From: Balanoglossus misakiensis
Taxonomy: Eukaryota; Hemichordata
Length of the DNA stretch: 64,000 nt
Reading direction: 5' to 3'
NCBI GenBank assembly: GCA_040954595.2
Contig: CM082588.2
Location: forward strand, 11,036,001 to 11,100,000
Shown: piece by piece, positions 32,114-43,308 of the stretch
Layout of the letters: every line of letters starts with the position of its first letter
Numbering within the stretch: the stretch's first letter is position 1
Position numbers and translations under genes: made by a program
The notes under the pieces: model-generated
The model's database searches: none
The model's input: the letters and a program-made list of their open reading frames with translations, nothing else
What the model was told of the DNA's origin: nothing

Positions 32114-32688
32114 CTACACATTATAATCAAATTTAAACTCGTATGTAATGAATAATCGTCTCAACATAAGAGCTGCTAAGGCTAGACTCAACAGCACTAT
32201 CAACACGAAAGAATTACTATTTTCTTGCTGACGTATCTGGCGATTATTCTGATTTGATAGTGTGTCGTTTCTTCTTCTGGGTTGCTCATACCCTTGCTGG
32301 CTGACATTTCTTTGTCGTATGTTTGTCTCTGTGGTAGCATTGTCATTGGCATTTCTCTGGGGGTGTTTTCTGTGTTGGCAGTTGCAGGTTCTGGTGCTAG
32401 GGGAGTGTTGACATCTGCCTGGGGTGTTGCATCGGCTGGCGGTTGAACGGTGTTGTCGTTGTTCGATGCCGCATCTCTGTGTCGTGGCGGCTGTCCGGCT
32501 CCTGCAAACGCAGCGTACTGAGACACGAATGGGTTCGGGTATGACATCTGCTGGAAGTGTTGCTGGTATGCTGCGGCTGGATAGGGTGGGGGTTGTTGGT
32601 TCGCAGAAGCTACAGGCTGGGGTGTGTTTGTGCTTGTGCTTGTTGTGGCAGTATCAGCAGAGGTTGCTATGCTTTTCTTTGTCTCTTC
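32114..32688 (-). CDS. UBE2J1: UBE2J1-like ubiquitin-conjugating enzyme, last exon (frameshifted)
   Basis: This is the C-terminal exon of a UBC6-type E2, an ER tail-anchored enzyme that loads ubiquitin on ERAD substrates. On minus, a strong acceptor TTTTTATCCTCCACAG precedes GAAGAGACAAAG. The Pro/Gln/Ala-rich linker includes PPPYPAAAYQQHFQQ. The end reads SNSFVLIVLLSLALAALMLR then RLFITYEFKFDYNV and stop. This matches the family's single C-terminal membrane anchor with a short RR(I/L)-x-x-x-(Y/N)E-x-x-FD tail in the ER lumen. The exon is 575 nt and the linker and anchor are in different frames. One base missing in the G5 run at 32,359-32,363 accounts for both. The catalytic UBC domain must lie upstream at higher coordinates and was not found here. 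Confidence 0.72.
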
Positions 32689-35015
32689 CTGTGGAGGATA
32701 AAAAGAACACAGTGTTTTTGCAAAGGTCGGGGAACACTGGTAATGGATTTGGGAACCCCGTTAATATTCCTATAACCTCCTAATATAACCACATTGATAC
32801 ACCCAGGGGAACCCCGGTAAAATGACTGGGGAACTCTGGTAGACTGCCTGACCACTGTGACATTGGCCTTGTTCTGTTGTTTTAATTCGGAGTGACTGGG
32901 GTACTCCGGTAGATTTTATCTAGGTACCGCCCTTAACAAAAACACTAGAACAGAATCACAATTTGGAAGGCATGAGAGGCAAATACCACTTAAGGATGTA
33001 CACGCACAACATAAACTGATAAACAGTGCATGTGTGTCTGTTCCTGAAAGGATTACATCGATAATTGCCAGAAAACAAACTTCTACTATTGTCTTTTTCA
33101 CGAAATTTTACACATAGCTCAGTCAAGTAAACGTAAATTCATTGGTCAAAAAAAATTATGTGGTCACCAAGCTCTATTATGAGATAAATTGCGTTAAAAT
33201 CTTCGCCCATAGACAAACCATTGGTGAAAAATGCTGAGACAGCAAATTTCTTCTATTATCAACTAAATTCATGGCTCTGTATTTTTTTTAAAAAGGGCAA
33301 TGACCCCTACAATTTTTAACGAATTCTCATTATACATACACAGCATAATCCAAAAATCCACAATTAAAAGAATGACAATACTTTCAACGTGTATAATACC
33401 AGCATACACCTGTTTCAAGTCCAGTGTCCTAATACACCATCATCATGAATTGGAACTCAAAGCAAGGCCAATGAGCAAACCCAGATTGACAACTCATTAC
33501 ACCAGCAAAGTGGTTTCTTTATGGAAGTGGTGGTACCAATAAATACTTTATTCAAGGTAAGAATTTCTTATTGTAGCAGTATTTTCATTTCCATTCATGT
33601 TTTAAAGGCCTTTTTTGTAGATTCTGAGTTTCTATGCCAGACAAAGTATGATTATTTTTCCACTAATGCAGCCTGAATTAAAGTCAACATTTTTCACCAT
33701 AGGTCTTTCTATGTTATTTTTCTATAGGCATGGACACATTTAAGTTTATCTCAAAACTGAGCACAGTGGTGAGCCTACAACTTATATGAATCACTCAATT
33801 TAATTTCATTTGGATGAGTTATGAGTGAAACTTCTTAAAATTACAATAGTAGAAAAGGGTTTTCTATCAATTCTTAATGTTATCCTATGGGAAGAAACAC
33901 ATTCCATGAGCTCATACATGTAGTGTGTGCCATTCTTAACCCTTTCAGTATTATATGAATCAGATATAGAAGCTTGTTCAACGTCCCGTTGCGGCCAAGC
34001 CAATCAGATTGCACGTTATGTCAATCAAAACTGAAGGATACCTAAAGTTCTCTATAAGGCACCGTCTGATTGGTTTACTAGAGTTTTCAACGGGAGCTTC
34101 TATGGGAGTTGGTCAGATGTAGTGTGAGGCGACAGTATAAGAATACCGTACTGCGAAGTAAAAGACGTCGCCGTACCCTACATCTGATTTTAATCAGATT
34201 GTATGCACACATAAGCTGGTTTAGAATACTGATAAACCCTGATGAAACAATCTCAGTAAAATATATACAGATGAGAATGAGAATGCAGTTAAAGTTAAAT
34301 ATACATTCGTTGTATCTTTTGGCTTTATTTCCAGTATTTTTGTTCTATGTAGCAAATGCGATTTCATGTTCTACTCCACACAGATTGTTACTTGTCAGCA
34401 CAGAATGTATGTGTATAATGGCCATTGTCATTGTTGACAATAATTCATGGATTCTAGTCTGGACTTAAATTCCAATTTGGCACAATAACAATGCTGACCA
34501 TACACATATATGTTTCATCATGTTTCGGGAATTTGCACAAGAAACTGCTAAACAAAGATACTGAAAACATAGGAAAAAGGTAAAGGTAATGGAGCTTTAA
34601 TTACAATTCACACTGTATACAAAATCCATGTAAAAATTCAAAATACTGGATTTGTCAGCTTCAACTGATATGAGGGTCACACAAGAAATTGCTAAAACGT
34701 CTCAGATCAAATACTGGCATAAATTATTATTGGTGAATGGTTTAAGTGGTCCTGAATCTTCTCAGATTTGAGACACGTCTCTTACCAGGTTCACACAGGG
34801 TAAAATTTGAGACACTATTAGTCTATGGTAAACACAGAGCGTTAATACTTTGGGGGGGGGGGGGGTTAGCTGGGCAGGCCCGCCCTCCTTTATTTTTTGC
34901 CACCCTGCTATCTTACGCGCCGCCCTGCTTTCTTTTCATTCCCGCCTTGGTAAATATTTATTGTTTCTGGTGCACGCTCCCGCATGCGGCTGGCATTTGA
35001 GAGAATGATATTTAT
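32689..35015. other. Probable UBE2J1 intron/intergenic DNA
   Basis: The stretch next to the acceptor contains short repeats of GGGGAACYCYGGTA type (about 32,735-32,915). Farther on, no UBC-domain exon was recognised. The segment at 34,787-34,846 is an inverted copy of 30,885-30,950. A G14 run lies at 34,852-34,865. Frames of 60-119 residues on either strand show no domain. Confidence 0.4.
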
Positions 35016-35019
35016 TCAG

Positions 35020-36116
35020 TTTAGGGATGTTTTGTCGCCTTTGTACAAAACACAAGCAGAAGGCCAAGTGCGGAGGGACTTGGGTTACAACATCTCCATG
35101 TACATGTACCACCCTTCGCGAAGACAAACTCAAGCAGCATGAAGAGACGATTATCGACCGGGCGGCAATGCAGCTTGACGCCGAGGCAGCAGTTATCGAG
35201 AACAGCAGCGGTCTTGTGGCTGCATTTGACAAGGTCATCACCTTTGAGACGCAAGCCTTCATGCATCGGCGTCCTACGATGCATGTATTTTCTCATGCAC
35301 AGAGAATTGCCGCACACCACCAACTTCATCCATGTTTTGGAATTGGCAAAGTCCCTCGGGTGTTCATTCCTTGGTACTCTCAGCAGTGATGACCACAACT
35401 ATAATGGTTTATTGCATTGGTAAGTAGGTCTACTGATTTTTGTGCAGATCTAAATTGTAGGCAATGTAGTAACATTTATTTAAACCTGGTTGTTTTCAAG
35501 AAAGGATCACTGTTTAAGCAATAGTGTTACACTCAATAAAGAATAATTACTGTACAAATTACTGTGAATTTTGATAAGTTTAATCTGAAGAGTAATTTTC
35601 ATTTATTTTATTTTTCAGGCAAAGTCATCCGTGATGAGATTTTAGAGAAGATGAAAGGAAGTAACTTCTATTCACTGTTAATAGATGAAAACAACTAATG
35701 TGGCTGTATTGAAGCAATTAATCATCTATTCCAAGTACACCTTGAAGTCTGGGAAGTCAGTTGTGTCTTTCCTTGGAGTTAAAGAAGTAAGTGGAAAGTT
35801 TTTCAATTTTTAAGTCTACACTGAATTAAAAACATACGATTAAACATGTTTTTGAGTGACCTCATTTAATTGATTTTGCTGACTAGTTATTTCAGGTGAG
35901 ACAAACATTGAGTTGTACATTGCATGTGTTAACATCAAGGTTTTATTTTCACTGTTTTAGGTTGGTGATGGCAGAGCAGACACCATTGCACAGTCAGTGA
36001 AAGAGTTTTCTTCAGAGAATGGTATTGTCTTAAGAGATCGTCTGTCTGCTTTGGGCAGTGATGGTGCTCCTGTTATGCTAGGACAGAAAGGAGGGGTGGC
36101 TACCAAACTAAAAGAA
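35020..36116 (+). pseudogene. hAT-transposase-like gene (KIAA1586/C17orf113 type), broken, three exons
   Basis: Exon 1 (about 35,020-35,419) encodes MFCRLCTKHKQKAKCGGTW and an RxxxLKQHE-type N-terminal zinc-binding motif. It continues in another frame with MYFLMHRELPHTTNFIHVLE and ends at GTAAGT. A frameshift near 35,260 separates the two parts. Exon 2 (35,619-35,786, acceptor TATTTTTCAG, donor GTAAGT) encodes KVIRDEILEKMKGSNFYSLL and, after a +1 A in the run at 35,688-35,691, TTNVAVLKQLIIYSKY. Exon 3 (35,961-36,116) encodes VGDGRADTIAQ and LGSDGAPVMLGQKGGVATKL, the RNase-H-like transposase core. The family is hAT-derived and often host-resident with introns. The 3' part is cut off by the element at 36.2 kb. 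Confidence 0.75.
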
Positions 36117-36205
36117 GTGAGTGAAATTTTGAGTTGTGAAGACATTGTGATTTTGTAAGTTTTTAGTTGGTGTCTTTATATCGTGACAATAATAATAGTA
36201 ATAAT

Positions 36206-38490
36206 TAAAGCTGCAAGCAGCATTGAATGGGCCCAAGCATAGAGATAATAACCATTAGACTCCATTCAGGGTTGTACCATTCAATTGCGTAGGCTGTATT
36301 TGCTCTGGATGTGGAGATATGGGGAAGTAGGCAACCACCCGAAATGGATGTCCTACAAGTACAAACACAACAACCACAAGTGAACTTCTACGTTATGTAA
36401 GGACTTCAGTTAAGTACTTCAAAGGTCAGCTGAGGGTACCCAAAAATTGGGCCAAAAATTTGGATTCCTATTTGGTTCATATTCAAGACAACGGAAAATT
36501 CTCGCCCTTTGGGTTTTTAAAATTAGGTATGGCCATAATAATGAGTTACGCAAGTAAGTTACAGGTGGCCCTAGGAATTTAGCATTTCATGACGGTCCTA
36601 CCCTACCCCTCCAAACACGTGGCTATATATGATGTGCATGCTAACATATGGAAAGCAGGTCAATGGACACCTGAGGTCATTCAAAAATTTGACAGAAAAA
36701 TTTCATTCCTGTTTATGTCTTGTGCAACAAATCCTACATTTGCAGCCCTTTCACTTTGCCTAACATTAGGTATGCACGTAATACATGAATCAAGCAGGTG
36801 TCAAAGGTATCCCCCTGTATTTGGCATTTCATGATAGTTTCATCCCTCCAAATACCAAAGCTGCACCTGTACAACGGGATGAGATATGGCACTCTATGAC
36901 AGAGGTCATCCAAATCACCTTATACATCAATCAATCAATCAATCAGAGAAATTTGTATAGCGCCAGTATCTATAACAAGTGTCATACTCAAAGGCGCTTG
37001 TGCTCATTGGCCCACACCATATGCTCTTGCGAAATAATGCGTCTTCAGTCTTTTCTTAAAGATACTCAAACTTGGAGCTTGACGAATGTTCCACAGTTTC
37101 GTTGCAGCATGAGAGAATGCTCGGCCACCGTATGAAGAACGTTTGTACATTGTAGTGCATAAAAGGCTCTTATTAGCTGAACGAAGCCTGCGACCAGGAG
37201 AATATGTCCGAATGAGATCGCGGATATAGTTCGGAGCGAGATTATTTAAGGCTTTGTATGTGAGCAGATTTATTTTATACTCTATCCTGTGGCGAACTGG
37301 TAACCAATGAAGAAATTGAAGAACTGGCGTTATATGGGCAGACTTCCTGGACCGAGTTATGATTCTTGCAGCTGTATTTTGTGTGCGTTGTAGAAGGTTC
37401 AGACTGCGTTCTGGTATACCATACAGTAATGCATTACCATAGTCGAGTTTCGCTGCCAAAATAGCATGAATCACTGTTTGACATGTTGCTTTGTTAAGAA
37501 ATTTCCTGATTTGTCCGACACGGCGAAAGTGGTAATATATTGATTGACAAGTTTTCTTGATGTGATCTTTATACATGTGCGTATTGTCAAATATTACACC
37601 AATATTGCGAGCTGATTTAACGACGGGAACAGAGCTTGAACCAATGGTAATCTTGTCAATAGCATCAGCAGAGTGATGAAATTGTGAACGAATAAGTAGA
37701 ATCTCAGTTTTTGGAGTCGTTGAGTTGAAGCTTGTTTTGGGTCATCCAGTCCTTAAGATCACGGATACAGGCCTCAATGGACATTTGGGCACAAACCAAC
37801 TGACACTTACATTCGTCCCTGTGGAACAAAAACCAGCCCTATCGCCCTGTTGGTTAGTGTCTAATTAAATGTACAAAATCAATGACTTAGGCAGGTGCAA
37901 CAGACGACCCCGCCTTTGGTATATCATTATGGTCCCATCCGTATATGCCCCCCCCCCCCCCTCCCAAGCCAAAGCTGCATGCATCTGCTGTGGATGCTCA
38001 CTAAGCAAAAGTAGGTGAAAGGTCACATAAGGTCGCCCACAACTTGACGGGAAAATCGGACTTCATATTGATCCATGTGCAACAAATAGCACGCTACCAC
38101 CCCTTTCATTGACCCCACAATTACGCATGCACATAATTATTGAGTTATGCAGGTGTCACAGGTGACACCCGAATCGGGTGTATTATTTTAGTCCCATACA
38201 GCTGCATGTAGCTGCGTGCCGTTACGGGCGACCTGATAACCCACACGGCCACCTGCGGGCCGACCCCCATACTGAACGTCCAGTTGCAACATCACGACTG
38301 AAGTAGGAACTTTTGAACGGCAACGAAGCCTGATCTCTGATTATTGCTGGTACCATACTCCTGTCGTGCAAGAAAATCACTGGTCTGCTGACGTATTTCA
38401 GCCAATTTCCCAAACTACTATCCACTACATGTGACTACAATGCTAATGAAACCTCCCACAACATTAGCGACTTAGGGTCAAAGTCCACTG
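36206..38490 (+). mobile_element. 'gcagc' non-autonomous element, copy 1, interrupted
   Basis: The element starts TAATTAAAGCTGCAAGCAGC then ATTGAATGGGCCCAAGC. It continues with repeated blocks (GGTCAGCTGAGGG..., TTATGCAGGTGTCACAGGTG) typical of long degenerate, non-coding high-copy repeats. A CR1-like fragment is embedded at 36,926-37,790. The final ~165 bp (38,327-38,490) are repeated at 41,057-41,228 on the other side of the LINE. Includes a C14 run at 37,948. Confidence 0.6.
36926..37790 (-). mobile_element. CR1/L2-like LINE fragment, 3' half of RT
   Basis: Minus translation from about 37,780: ACIRDLKDWMTQNKLQLNDS then KTEILLI, the end of the RT domain. After a +1 frameshift in A5 (37,708-37,712), a 190-residue frame follows (37,004-37,576) with LLQRTQNTAARIITRSRK, LHWLPVRHRIEYKINLLTYK and LWNIRQAPSLSIFKKRLKTH. 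The YADD part is absent (5' truncation). The 3' UTR has TACTGGCGCTATACAAAT and ends in (TGAT)n at 36,926-36,944, as expected for CR1/L2 elements. Confidence 0.85.
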
Positions 38491-41040
38491 TTTAAAATTT
38501 TTTCATCGGTTTTACTTTAAAGGATGCCCACAAACTGCAACAGTAAATATTACTACAATATGCCAAAAATAAAACTTTCTTCACATCTTGACTAAAATGT
38601 TGAAAATGTCTCAATAGCATGTTTGCTCTAACACAAAATGCTCTTCTCTGTCGTTCAATATCTTCATTATCACAACCCTCACAAGATATAACGTGGCCCA
38701 GATAGGTGTGTACAGGTACAAACTTTAAAGTGATGTCATTAAGTTTAACCGAAGGAATTCTTTGAACGCTCATATTCTTCCCATTAAAAAGCATGCACAC
38801 AGTTTTACTAGAATTATAAATTATATCATAATCCTTGCCATAAATTTCACAAATTCTAAGAAGACGGTGTAGACCCTTAATACTTGGACTGAGTAGAGTC
38901 ATGTCGTCAGCGTAACCTAAAGTGTTAGCGCTGACACCACACATGGTACAGCCAACTTTGGCTTTACAGAGTGCATTGATAAGATCATCAATGTAGACAT
39001 TAAAAAGATAGGGAGAGAGTACTCCCCCTTGTCTTACACCGTTAGAAACAGAAAACAACTCTGAGGTTTCATTACCCCACAACACAGTAAACAATTGATT
39101 TCTGTACCATTAAAGGTCACATGTCATGCTTTGGAAAGTTTTCATTTTTCCACGTCAAAAGCTCACCTAGGGTACCTGTCTATGCATTGCCTATTGTGTC
39201 GGTTCCGAAAAATGTGCACGAATGCCGGAATTTGCCACCTTTTTTCATGCCTGTGATCGGGGAGCCACTTCGCACTCGAGCCAGGCGAAGGTATTTGCAT
39301 ATGGACAAACAAGTACACTATGTCGTAGTGTACCATTCTGTTTACAGTAAAGTGTAATTATCGGTCCATGAGTAATTAAGTCCACAGACAAAGATAAGCT
39401 ATATAAACAGTGTTCAAAGCAAAGGAAGCCCTTGCCTCACATTGCAGGCAGAGGATTTACAAAGGTGTGAAAGACTATTTGTCCACATCAAGATAAGTCT
39501 TCGGCTTAACTTCGAAAAGCCAAAAAAAATCGACTGAGTTGGGTTAGGGGTACACGCCCACCCGCCACTTTTACTTGCTTGTTATCTAAGCACAAGGGGC
39601 AAAACGCATTGCAAGATAGTAACATACGTTAACTTCAAGACCCAAATAGTGATTTTACGCGTGGTTGTATAGGGCATGGCATGGGACCTTTAATATAAAA
39701 TTCGTACAGCATACAAGGGAACATTCCTGTCGATGAGCTTGTTAATCAGTTTAAAGTGATTAACTCTGTCAAAAGCTTTTGAAGCATCCAGAAAACAAGT
39801 AAACACTGGTCTTCCATTGCTGGTGTAGTAGCTAATGATTTCTTTAAATGCAAATAAACACAGGTCAGTTGAATGTTCTCGCTTGAAACCAAATTGTAAA
39901 TAATGAGAGGTAAGAAACTCCTCACAACGAGAAAGTAAAATAGGCTCAAAAACTTTAGAGAAAACAGTTGCTAGTGCTATCGGCCGGTAGTTACTGGCAT
40001 CACTACAAAGCTTAGTTTTATCCTTAATTGGAACTAAAATAACTTTGATAGCCGCAGTTTGCAGGTAACCATGAACAATCAAGTCAAAATGGGTAAAATA
40101 GAGGAGTCTGAGAATTTGAGGTGCTCAGCTGAAATATTGTCAATGCCAGCTGTCTTATCGTCAGGTAACTTATGTATAGCAGAAATTACTTCTTCTTCAG
40201 AAACATACATATCAGAAGAAAATTTAACATACTTCATTTTCTCCTCGATGTCATTTTTACCAGTCTGAGCCTGGACAGAATTCAAAATATCACTGAAATG
40301 CTTGTGCCACATAATTGCAATTTCACTCTCACCAGTCGCTCCACCTACAGTGTCAGAAAGCGGCATTTTTCTGCTAGTTTGCTTTCTGACTTCCTTCCAG
40401 AAGTCGTTCTGTTTGTGGCAGCGTAAATTGTCAGCCATCTTGTCAGCCCTATTTTGATTCTCAATCTTTTTACAAGCACGTAAAGCATACTTAAAACGAG
40501 CTCTGGAAGATTTCATGGTTTCAAAAAGCGGGCCTTGTTAAGGTTTACCCCCATTAACCCATAATAAAAACATGGAACGGGCATAGTCGTGACTTTCTTT
40601 TACAAAATCGTTCCAGCCATGCACAACATGAACTTTCTGGTGAAACTTACGCCTAATGGTATCTTTTGCAGCACAATTCAATGCGTCCACAACACTACTA
40701 TAACAAGTATCAATTGCCTGTAAATGCGAAGGGTATGTACAGTTCACATTAGTGCAGAATAACTCTTCGGATATATTAATCTTATCAACCTTGGCTTTGG
40801 TACAACGGGTGTAGGCGGATATATTCTGCTGTGACAATTTTTTCCAATCAACTCGAAAATTACATTGCTTGAAGGAACTACTGCTGAAGCATTCATCAGC
40901 AGAAGTGTTGAAATGAACCTCTATTGAAACAGGAATATGGTCGGAGTCAACAACATTGCAAAGACTCGAAATTGAAAGAACATTGCTATAAAAAATTTTA
41001 GTGGTAACACAGTGGTCAATCCAAACTCAGCGTAATTCAA
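38489..41040 (-). pseudogene. APE-type non-LTR retrotransposon ORF2, dead, split by a MITE
   Basis: Reading on minus: the endonuclease end (WIDHCVTTKIFYSN, SDHIPV) at about 41,040-40,840. Then the linker WNDFVKESHDYARSMFLLW and, after an in-frame TAA at about 40,535, KSSRARFKYALRACKK. Then RT motifs SNYRPIALATVFSKVFE, QFGFKREHSTDLC and CFLDASKAFDRVNH. After the inserted MITE come WYRNQLFTVLWGNETS, NGVRQGGVLSPYLFNVYIDD and the catalytic YADD (LGYADDMTLLS). It is 5'-truncated inside the endonuclease and 3'-truncated after the thumb (PMKKF). A small deletion or frameshift lies at about 40,080. No longer active. The clade (jockey/CR1 superfamily) is not resolved. Confidence 0.88.
39110..39693. 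mobile_element. 576-bp TTAA-flanked MITE inside the LINE
   Basis: Ends AGGTCACATGTCATGC at 39,114 and GCATGGCATGGGACCT ending 39,689 are inverted repeats with two mismatches in 16. TTAA flanks both (39,110-39,113 and 39,690-39,693). Removing it rejoins ...VRILY to WYRNQ of the reverse transcriptase. No transposase frame is present. The 78-residue plus frame inside is spurious. Confidence 0.88.
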
Positions 41041-41056
41041 TAAAACGCCCTAACAC

Positions 41057-41623
41057 AGCCTGAACTCCGATAATGTGTTGTCCCAAAATTCATTCCGTGG
41101 AAAATAATCACTGGTCTGTTTACGTATTTCAGCCGATTTTCCAAGGACTACTGCAACCCGCCAGAAGTGAGTAGCCTGCTAATGAGATCTCCACAACATT
41201 ACGTAATGACGGTCAAAGTCCGATGCCCCAGTGTCCGTCCTCAGCCCACCAAAAAATGCGAAAAAATATTACAAAAATCTTCTTCTCAAAATCGACGTGG
41301 CCTAGGACCTTGAAATTTGGCACAGGGGATTTTGGCCACATGGTCTACAAAAATCGCGAAAAGAATGTACATGCCCCCATTAACGTGCAAATTAGGTCAA
41401 TTTGAAAATTTCGCTCGATTATAGCCACAAAGTCACGTGACTAATTACAAATTCAAAGGGCAGGTGCACCAGTACTCATGGGCCCCAACCACCGTGCCAA
41501 ATTTGGAGGCGCACCTGCCGGAATTTCAGAGAAAAACGGGCGCAAAAAAACGACTCAAGAAGAAAGAAGACAAACTCCAGCAATAACAGAAGGGGACCAA
41601 GCGCCTGAGGGCTCTTGGTCCCC
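41057..41623 (+). mobile_element. 'gcagc' element, 3' part with terminal hairpin
   Basis: The first ~170 bp repeat 38,327-38,490 (AATCACTGGTCTG, ACGTATTTCAGCC, GGTCAAAGTCC). The element then runs through ACCTTGAAATTTGGCACAGG and GTGCCAAATTTGGAGGCGCA. It ends with the stem GGGGACCAAG (41,592-41,601) and CTTGGTCCCC (41,614-41,623) followed by TAAA. The hairpin arms echo the GGGCCCAAGC text of the element's start at 36.2 kb. Confidence 0.7.
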
Positions 41624-42352
41624 TAAATATGGGACTAAACTTGACAGATACCCGGAATATTTTCCTATTTAGGATACCTGGTTGCATTTCCACCTAAAGG
41701 CGTCCTATTGGCGTGGAAATTTTATAACTTGAAATCGTTTGACTGGGTGATAGGTATTAATATCTTATGATGTTATAAAACACTTGGCTCGCCAAAGGTA
41801 AGGACCGATTATAGCGTCAGTCGTGTCATAAAATCTATATGAACGTCATGGGTCAATAAACTTGATGGTCCAATAAAATTTAATGGTTCGTAAAACTATT
41901 GTGTCCAATGTCTGCAGAGTATACTGGCTGCAACATGTGTATGAGTCAGGATTAACGGCTGTAGCCATCAACCCAAAAGGTGAACGTCCTATTCTCACTA
42001 ACTTAAATAGGTTTTGCGACCTAGTTGAGTGATAAAAACCTTATGATAAAGTCGACACAATTTCAAGATGACGATGTGCAAATGAGAGTTCATAAGCTAA
42101 AGTAAAGTTCAATGAATTCTATACAAAGTTCAAAAAAGATTTTTTACTAAAGGAAGACATGAACAAACTGATATCGTCTCTTCATATTCGTACATGTCCA
42201 ACTGTTGTGATTTGACCCCCCCCCCCCCATGGTACATGAACCTATTACTTAGTACACACTTAAACAATTGGCATTTGAAGTGCCTTGCTTGACAGTGTTT
42301 AATGCGGTGGTCAGCCGCGTTTATCTCTCGCCACTTCATGCATCATGTCGCC
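41624..42352. repeat. Diverged trace of the segmental duplication
   Basis: GAGTTCATAAGCTAAAGT at about 42,088, AGTGATAAAAACCTTATG at about 42,030 and TGATTTGACCCCC at 42,209 follow the order of 12,820-13,875 and 20,100-20,390 but with much greater divergence. A C13 run lies at 42,216-42,228. No gene is recognised. Confidence 0.5.
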
Positions 42353-42680
42353 TTAAAGGGACAAACTCTCTCTCTCGTCGCCCTTTTCTATTAATTATGT
42401 TTGATACAAGACACCGTTTATATTAATGGGCATGTGTATATGTAGTGAATGAACGTTCAACCACACACAACTTCCATCCTGCTTGTATGATATGAGAGTA
42501 AAAACTCGCCCAAAATGAATTAATGGTAGAGACCGATTTTTCAGTTTTGCGAGTTTTCGCTCTCGTGTCTACATGCGGGATAGAAGGTGTGTGCGGTTGA
42601 ACGTTGCATCACTATATATCCACATTTACATTAATATAAACGGTGTTTTGTATCAAACATGGAAAAGGGCAGCGAGTTAA
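42353..42680. mobile_element. TTAA MITE, second copy (right end deleted)
   Basis: It starts TTAAAGGGACAAACTCTCTC and follows the 21.2-kb element through TTGATACAAGACACCGTTTA and AGAGTAAAAACTCGCC. It breaks off after AAAAGGGCAGCGAG, lacking the last ~20 bp of the right end, yet abuts TTAA at 42,677. Confidence 0.85.
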
Positions 42681-43308
42681 GGATGTACGATCAGTAAAAT
42701 TGAAAGCATTGTCATTTCTTTTAATCGTGAATTTTCGTTTCTGATTTGTATGTATAATGAAAATCCATTTTGGGTCACTGCACTTGTTTTCGACTTTAAA
42801 CAAGGCCGTGAATTTAGTCGACAATTGAAGAAAACTGCTAACGGTCAGCATTTTCTACCAATGGTTTGTCTATGGATACAATATTGAACAAAGTTTATCT
42901 CAAAATAGAGCGTGATGAATTTATTTTGATTTGTCGGAGCTATGTGTAAAATTTCATGAAAATGACAATAGTAGAAGTGAGTTTTCTAACTATTCTCCAT
43001 GTACTCCTATGGGAAGAGACACAGGCGCACAGTTTACCAGTTGACGACCTCTAAAGAGTAAACGGGGGGGGGGGATGATGAAAGGTTTAAGACTTACAGA
43101 TCACAACTTAAAGAGCCATTCAGAAAGAGGCTTAGAGTGGAGTATCAAATCGGACGATACCACTGACTGGTGGAGGAAGACAAAATAAGCAAACTGAGTA
43201 GATGAGTGCTCAGATTTCTTCAGAGGACCAAACGTTTCAAAGAATTATACGTGACAATCCATGCCTGGTCCGTCAGTAGATATAAACAGAACATTGTGGC
43301 TGTATTCA
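42681..43308. other. No supported gene
   Basis: Unique-looking DNA with a G11 run at 43,064-43,074. Part of it (ACAATAGTAGAAGTGAGTTT ... CTCCTATGGGAAGA at about 42,965-43,018) resembles 33,843-33,898, pointing to another old dispersed repeat. Confidence 0.4.

Noticed and set aside
34109-34468. 119-residue plus frame with a hydrophobic middle as a membrane protein gene
   Set aside because: Low-information sequence in the UBE2J1-side spacer, with no splice borders, homology or conserved start context.
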